This document shows, one piece after another, positions 59,769-64,000 of a DNA stretch of 64,000 bases. Under the pieces are notes generated by a model, which was not told the origin of the DNA, ran no database searches, and was given only the letters and a program-made list of their open reading frames with translations. The first letter of the stretch is position 1. Each line of letters begins with the position of its first letter. Location: NCBI RefSeq assembly GCF_025144335.1, contig NZ_CP083539.1, forward strand, positions 1,055,501-1,119,500. The letters run 5' to 3'. Source of the stretch: Jannaschia sp. W003 (GTDB lineage: Bacteria; Pseudomonadota; Alphaproteobacteria; Rhodobacterales; Rhodobacteraceae). Position numbers and translations under genes: made by a program.

Positions 59769-61564
59769 CAGAAGGCCTGCCCGATGCCGATGTAGATTTC
59801 CACGCCGCCGTTGTCGTTGGGGCCCGAGACAGGCACCCCGACGTCCACGCGGATCGGCCCGATGCCGGTGTCGTAGCGCACGCCGAGGCCGGCGCCGACG
59901 TGGTAGTCGCCGTCCGCGAAGCCGGTGCCCTCGGAGATCCAGCCGGCGTCCGCGAAGGCCACCGCGCCGATCTTGTCGGTGACGCGCTGGCGCACCTCGC
60001 CCGAGGTGCCGAGGAACGAGCGCCCGCCCGTGCGCCGCCCCGAGGGCAGCTCCACGGCGAGGTCCTGGAAGGGCTGGCCCCGCACGGTGCCGCCGCCGCC
60101 CGAGAAGAACAGCCACTCGGGCGGGATCTCGTCGAGGTCGGGGCCGAACACGGCGCCCAGCTGCACGCGCGCCGCCAGCACGGTGCGGTCCGCGTCCTCG
60201 CCGCCGAAGCCCTGGTAGCCGCGCAGGTCGGCCGTGAAGCGCGCGCCCGCGCCGGCGGTCTGGAAGCCCTGGAACGGCTTCAGCCCGGCCTCGACGTAGT
60301 AGCCGTCGGCGGGGTTTAGGGGATCGTCGCGGCGGTCGTAGGCGGCGGCGAGGGGCAGCGACAGGATCGAGAACTCGCGGGTGCCGAAGGCGTCCGTGGT
60401 CTTGGAGTAGGTGTAGCTCACGCCGTAGCTGTAGGAGAACTCCTCGGAGGCGATGCGCCGCGCGGCGGCGCCGATCTCGAAGCGGTCCGAGACGAAGTCG
60501 GGCTGGTCGAGCCGCTCCACCTCGACGCCGACCACGAGGTCGGTCTCGGGGTTGAACACGGCGGGGCGCGCGTAGGCGAGGCTCAGGCCGTAGTCGATGC
60601 CGCCGCCGTCGCCGCCGATGTCGGCCACCTCGCCCTCCACGCGCAGGGAGTCGGCGTAGCCCGTGAGGTTGCGGTGCAGCCAGAAGGCCGAGAGGGTCGC
60701 GCCCTCGGTGGAGCCGATCTCGGCGCCGAAGCCGAAGCGCCGGGGCAGCTGCTCGATCACGTCGATGACAAGGGGCAGGGTGTCGCCCGGGCCGATCGCG
60801 TCGGCCTCTGTGATGGAGACGGAGCGGAACGCGCCGGTGCGCTGGAGCCGGGACGCCGCCGCCTCGATCTGGTCGGGGTCGTAGACCTGGCCGGCGCGCA
60901 GGTCGGCGATGCGGCGGATCTGCCGCTCCAGCACCCGCTCCTCGCCGTTCACCGCCGTCGGGCCGTAGCGCAGGCGCGGGCCGGGCGCGAGGCGGATCGC
61001 CACCGAGAGCTGGTCGGCGGCGTGGTCGGCCACGATGTCCTGCCCACCCACGTCGGCCTTGGCGTGGCCGATCGCGCGCCAGGCCTCCACGCCCACGCGC
61101 GCGGTGGTGCGCAGGATCTCCGTGCCAGCCGGCTCGCCGGCGGCGAAGCCTTCGGGGATCTCGGTGCCGGGCGCCAGCGGGGCGATCTCGGTCCGGCCGA
61201 AGCGGTACTCGGGGCCGGGCTCGACCCGAACCACCACGCGGCCCACGCCCTCCTCGGCCGAGACGGCCGGAAGCTCGGCGGCCTCGACGCCGTCGAGGGT
61301 GATCGAGATCTCGGGGCCGAAGCGGCCCGACTCCCACAGCACCGCGAGCAGGCGGCGGTAATCCGCCTGCGCGGCCGCCACCACCTCGCGGCGGGCCGGC
61401 GCCGGCGTCTCCTCATAGGTCTGCAGCAGGAGCGAGGCGCCCCGCAGCGCGTCGCTCAGGTCGTCGTCGACGGCGAGCTGGAAGAGGAGGTCCGCGCGCG
61501 CGCCCGCACCGGGGGCGACGGCGGCGAGGAAGCCGAGAAGGCCAGCGGCGAGCGTGCGTTGCAT
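59768..61564 (-). CDS. tamA: TamA, Omp85-family outer membrane protein
   Basis: A 598-residue protein with a signal peptide (MQRTLAAGLLGFLAAVAPGAGARA), POTRA-like N-terminal domains ('VVRVEPGPEYRFGRTEIAPL', 'RLRYGPTAVNGEERVLERQIRRIADLRAGQVYDPDQIEAAASRLQRTGAF') and a C-terminal 16-strand barrel with 'WLFFSGGGGTVRGQPFQDL', matching the L6 VRGF/Y-type loop. It ends in 'VEIYIGIGQAF'. It works with TamB. The start at 61564 begins the signal peptide. Confidence 0.94.
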   Translation of the reverse strand: MQRTLAAGLLGFLAAVAPGAGARADLLFQLAVDDDLSDALRGASLLLQTYEETPAPARREVVAAAQADYRRLLAVLWESGRFGPEISITLDGVEAAELPAVSAEEGVGRVVVRVEPGPEYRFGRTEIAPLAPGTEIPEGFAAGEPAGTEILRTTARVGVEAWRAIGHAKADVGGQDIVADHAADQLSVAIRLAPGPRLRYGPTAVNGEERVLERQIRRIADLRAGQVYDPDQIEAAASRLQRTGAFRSVSITEADAIGPGDTLPLVIDVIEQLPRRFGFGAEIGSTEGATLSAFWLHRNLTGYADSLRVEGEVADIGGDGGGIDYGLSLAYARPAVFNPETDLVVGVEVERLDQPDFVSDRFEIGAAARRIASEEFSYSYGVSYTYSKTTDAFGTREFSILSLPLAAAYDRRDDPLNPADGYYVEAGLKPFQGFQTAGAGARFTADLRGYQGFGGEDADRTVLAARVQLGAVFGPDLDEIPPEWLFFSGGGGTVRGQPFQDLAVELPSGRRTGGRSFLGTSGEVRQRVTDKIGAVAFADAGWISEGTGFADGDYHVGAGLGVRYDTGIGPIRVDVGVPVSGPNDNGGVEIYIGIGQAF

Positions 61565-61685
61565 GGAAGTCCCCCGGGCGACGTCTGTCCGGGGCAGACC
61601 GGATCCGGCCGCCCGCCGGCGTCCCCCCGTCCTTCCCCGCGACGCGTCTATCACCCGCCGGATTCCCCCGGAACAGTCCCCCCCA

Positions 61686-62906
61686 TCACGTTTTCGCATG
61701 GGCGCGGCGGAGAAGCCGCAGGTCCGCGAGCAGGGCGCGCCGGTCGATCGTGGCCGGCAGCGTCATCAACTCCTCCAGCGCCCGGATCGCCGCCTCCGTC
61801 GCCATGCGGTCGTCGGTGAGGTAGGGCATCGCCGCCGGGAAGGTCCGCGCATAGAGCGCCGCGAAGTCGAGCCAGTCGCCGTGGAGCCGCCCCGAGGGGG
61901 GCTGGCGCAGCCCGCCGCGATGCACCAGCGCCTCGGCCAGGGCCGCGGCGAGCCAGTTGATGCAGTTCACCGCCGTGAAGGGGTCGTTCACGCCCGGCGA
62001 GAGCGCGATGCCGATCATCTCCACCAGCTGGTCGGCGAGGAACGTTGGGGTCTGCGTCTCGGTGGGCTCGGGCCCGAGGGCCACGGCGCGGTCCAGCGCC
62101 TCGCGCGCCTCGTCCTCGGTCATCTCGCCCCAGATGCGCAGGAGCGTGCGCCGGGGATGGACGAACTCGCCCGCCCGCGCCTCGATCCGCATCACCGCTC
62201 CGCGCCGGCGCGCCAGCTCCGCCAGCCGGTCGTAGGCCACGGTCTGGATGTAGCCCCGACCCGATGCGGCGAGGGCGAGGTCGGGGTCGCGCTCGGGCAG
62301 GGGCATGGACCCGTTCGCGCCGCCGTCGCTCGCCCGCGCCTCCTCGGTCCGGTCGATGCGCGCGCGCAGCTGCTCGGTCAGCCGCTCGCCCAGGCCCGCG
62401 GTGATGTTCGACACGTTCACCGTCTCGGGCACGTGGTGGACGTAGAAGATCATGGTGCCCACCGAGAGGAAGGTGAGCCCGAGCGCCACCAGCACCGTGA
62501 GCTGGATCACCGAGTCCGGCGAGCTGTCCGCGAGCACCAGCGCGGTGAAGGCGTAGACGAAGGTGGCCACGAGGATGCCGAGCGCCCACTGGTTGCCCCG
62601 GTCGCGCATGAAGTTCCCGATCAGGCGCGGCCCGTACTTGCCGGCCGCGTGGGTCACGGCCACCAGCGTGAGCGAGAACATCACGCCCGTGACGCCGATG
62701 ATCGACGAGGCGATCACGGTGAGGAGGTTGCGCGCGGCGTCGTCGGTTAGCTCGCCCACGGGCAGCCAGCCGATCACCTCGGGCTGGAACCACCACAGCG
62801 CCAGCGCCAGCGCCGCGGCGCCCGCGGCGAGGGTGCCCGGGATGAACCAGTATCCGCCTCGGATCTCCTGCAGCACCTTGCGTGCCAGCGCCCCCGGCTC
62901 GTGCAT
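61686..62906 (-). CDS. DUF2254 family membrane protein
   Basis: A 406-residue predicted inner-membrane protein with four N-terminal spans ('GGYWFIPGTLAAGAAALALALWWF', 'TVIASSIIGVTGVMFSLTLVAVTHAAGKYGPRLI', 'GILVATFVYAFTALVLA', 'VLVALGLTFLSVGTMIFYVHHV'), then a soluble domain. 'QMVEMIGIALSPGVNDPFTAVNCINWL'-type text ('SPGVNDPFTA') is conserved in DUF2254. Function is unknown. The start at 62906 follows GAAGGAGG by 9 nt; an ATG at 62915 is too close to that RBS. Confidence 0.85.
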   Translation of the reverse strand: MHEPGALARKVLQEIRGGYWFIPGTLAAGAAALALALWWFQPEVIGWLPVGELTDDAARNLLTVIASSIIGVTGVMFSLTLVAVTHAAGKYGPRLIGNFMRDRGNQWALGILVATFVYAFTALVLADSSPDSVIQLTVLVALGLTFLSVGTMIFYVHHVPETVNVSNITAGLGERLTEQLRARIDRTEEARASDGGANGSMPLPERDPDLALAASGRGYIQTVAYDRLAELARRRGAVMRIEARAGEFVHPRRTLLRIWGEMTEDEAREALDRAVALGPEPTETQTPTFLADQLVEMIGIALSPGVNDPFTAVNCINWLAAALAEALVHRGGLRQPPSGRLHGDWLDFAALYARTFPAAMPYLTDDRMATEAAIRALEELMTLPATIDRRALLADLRLLRRAHAKT

Positions 62907-63018
62907 TCCCGCCATCCTCCTTCGAGAGCCCCGGGAACGTATCGCCCCCCCTCCGGGTTGCATCGGTGCAACCGCAGATTCGCGCCCATCCCCGCGCCCA
63001 TCGCACCGGAGACCGCCC
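62907..63018. promoter_or_regulatory. divergent promoter region of DUF2254 and FNT genes
   Basis: A 112-bp gap between genes facing away from each other; it must hold both promoters. No clear operator, -10 or -35 was found by eye. ACCGGAG precedes the FNT-family start. Confidence 0.35.
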
Positions 63019-63906
63019 ATGACCACAGCCTCCCCCGACGCGGAGTTCCGCGAGGACGACGGCATGGCCGACGCCTTGATCGAGCACATCGAGCACGAGG
63101 AGCGCGAGGAGGCGGCGATCGAGGAGGCGGGGCAGCTCGGCGCCAAGCTGCTCTACGAGGTGATCCGCCGCGCCGGCGAAGAGGAGCTGTCGCGGCCGCT
63201 GCGCTCGCTGACCTACTCGGGCATCGCCGCGGGCGTGATGATTTCGATGTCGGTGGTGGGCGAGGCGGTGCTGCGCACCTACCTGCCCGATGCCCCCTGG
63301 AGCTACCTCGTCGAGAACCTCGGCTACTCGCTGGGCTTCATCGTGGTGATCCTGGGCGGCATGCAGCTGTTCACGGAGAACACCATCACCACCGTGATCC
63401 CGGTGATCGCCGAGCGGCGCAAGCGGCTGTGGTGGATGATGCTGCGCCTGTGGGCGATCGTGCTGGCGGCCAACGTCTTCGGCTGCTTCTCGATCTCGGC
63501 ATTCTACTACTACACGCCCGCGCTTCCGCCCGAGATTCTGCCCGCGCTGACCTCGCTGTCGGCCCACGCCACCGGCTTCGAGCCGGGCACGGCGTTCTTC
63601 CGCGCGATCCCGGCGGGCGTGCTGGTGGCGGCGCTGGTGTGGATGCTGCCGCAGCGCAACTCGGGGCGCTTCGCGATCATCATGGTGTTCACCTGGCTGA
63701 TCGCCGCGGGGGACTTCACCCACGTGGTGGCCGGCTCCGTGGAGTGGGGCTGGATGTTCTGGAGCGACCAGCTGGACTTCTGGGAGGGCTTCACCGGGTT
63801 CTTCCTGCCGGTCCTGTCGGGCAACATCGTGGGCGGCACCGTGATCTTCACGCTGGTCACCCACGGGCAGGTCAAGGACGAGATGCACCGCAAGCCGCTG
63901 ATCTGA
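63019..63906 (+). CDS. formate/nitrite transporter (FNT) family protein
   Basis: A 295-residue protein with a 65-residue acidic N-terminal extension ('HIEHEEREEAAIEEAG') and a six-span FNT core: 'LTYSGIAAGVMISMSVVGEAVL', 'LGGMQLFTENTITTVIPVI' and 'GNIVGGTVIFTLVTHGQV'. It is closer to the YfdC-like subgroup than to FocA, judging by the N-terminal extension. FNT channels pass formate, nitrite or hydrosulfide; the substrate here is unknown. The start at 63019 lies after ACCGGAG. Confidence 0.87.
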   Translation: MTTASPDAEFREDDGMADALIEHIEHEEREEAAIEEAGQLGAKLLYEVIRRAGEEELSRPLRSLTYSGIAAGVMISMSVVGEAVLRTYLPDAPWSYLVENLGYSLGFIVVILGGMQLFTENTITTVIPVIAERRKRLWWMMLRLWAIVLAANVFGCFSISAFYYYTPALPPEILPALTSLSAHATGFEPGTAFFRAIPAGVLVAALVWMLPQRNSGRFAIIMVFTWLIAAGDFTHVVAGSVEWGWMFWSDQLDFWEGFTGFFLPVLSGNIVGGTVIFTLVTHGQVKDEMHRKPLI

Positions 63907-63915
63907 GACCCATCG

Positions 63916-63936
63916 CGCCCCCCTCCGCGGGGGGCG
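63916..63936. terminator. bidirectional terminator after FNT gene
   Basis: CGCCCCCC (63916-63923) and GGGGGGCG (63929-63936) with loop TCCGC, between converging genes. An 8-bp GC stem that ends at the stop of the last gene. Confidence 0.6.
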
Positions 63937-64000
63937 TCAGAGCAGGGGGCGCGGCTTCGGCGGCGCGGTGTCGGTCATGCCGATCCGGGCCAGGGTCTCC
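63937..64000 (-). CDS. C-terminal end of an unidentified protein (partial)
   Basis: Twenty codons and a stop (63939-63937) reading 'ETLARIGMTDTAPPKPRPLL'. The frame is open to the window edge, and the stop follows directly after the hairpin, which suggests a real gene end. Too short to identify. Confidence 0.35.
   Translation of the reverse strand, partial: ETLARIGMTDTAPPKPRPLL

Noticed and set aside
1..64000. CRISPR arrays, tRNA or rRNA genes, insertion sequences
   Set aside because: No regular direct repeats with unique spacers outside protein repeats, no cloverleaf-like or rRNA sequence and no transposase was recognised.

Overview
The window is chromosomal DNA of an alphaproteobacterium, very probably a member of the Rhodobacterales (Rhodobacter/Roseobacter group). 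Base composition and codon use are strongly GC-rich throughout. The gene content fits this group: a soxVWXYZABCD thiosulfate oxidation cluster, ccoNOQP-ccoGHIS for cbb3 oxidase next to fnrL and a universal stress gene, a SqrR/BigR-type persulfide locus, and an alphaproteobacterial HemA (5-aminolevulinate synthase). I cannot name the genus.

Region by region. (1) 1-9222: soxS (cut by the left edge) faces soxVWXYZABCD, followed by a secreted DUF302 protein and a secreted DsrE-like protein; strong hairpins sit between soxZ and soxA, soxA and soxB, and soxD and the DUF302 gene. (2) 9228-13743: hemA carrying a one-base frameshift, a secreted metallo-beta-lactamase-fold protein, ExoD, an L,D-transpeptidase lipoprotein, and two small ORFs. 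(3) 13710-23344, minus strand: ccoNOQP, ccoGHIS, fnrL and a universal stress protein, with FNR-type boxes before ccoN, before ccoG and inside the ccoS ORF. ccoO also carries a one-base frameshift near its 3' end. (4) 23820-34264: an HlyD/ABC type I secretion pair, two large repetitive acidic proteins (694 and 943 aa), a long comparatively AT-rich intergenic region, a divergent LuxR/CsgD-like regulator and a HEPN-like protein. This is the best candidate for an undescribed system. (5) 34293-38611: a persulfide/sulfite handling operon (two YeeE/YedE proteins, persulfide dioxygenase-like Blh, rhodanese, SulP permease) divergent from an ArsR-type SqrR regulator. (6) 38673-45202: a sugar-acid catabolic island with two Gfo/Idh/MocA dehydrogenases, a ManD-type dehydratase and a TRAP transporter; two copies of one 12-bp operator-like sequence stand before its two transcription units. 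(7) 45231-64000: a histidine phosphatase, then pqiC/pqiB/pqiA/pqiA and tamB/tamA as one apparent minus-strand operon, DUF2254, a formate/nitrite transporter family protein and a fragment of a last gene.

Together the genes describe a facultative sulfur-oxidising heterotroph. Thiosulfate electrons from Sox can feed respiration, including a low-oxygen cbb3 oxidase under FNR control; persulfide and sulfite by-products are handled by the SqrR locus; sugar acids are imported by a TRAP system. The outer-envelope genes are notable because both candidate lipid or protein bridges (PqiB and TamB) are much longer than their E. coli counterparts owing to internal tandem repeats.

Limits: all calls come from reading the sequence and translations by eye; no database search or structure prediction was run. 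The two frameshifts are both single-base insertions in C/A- or G/C-rich runs and may be sequencing errors.
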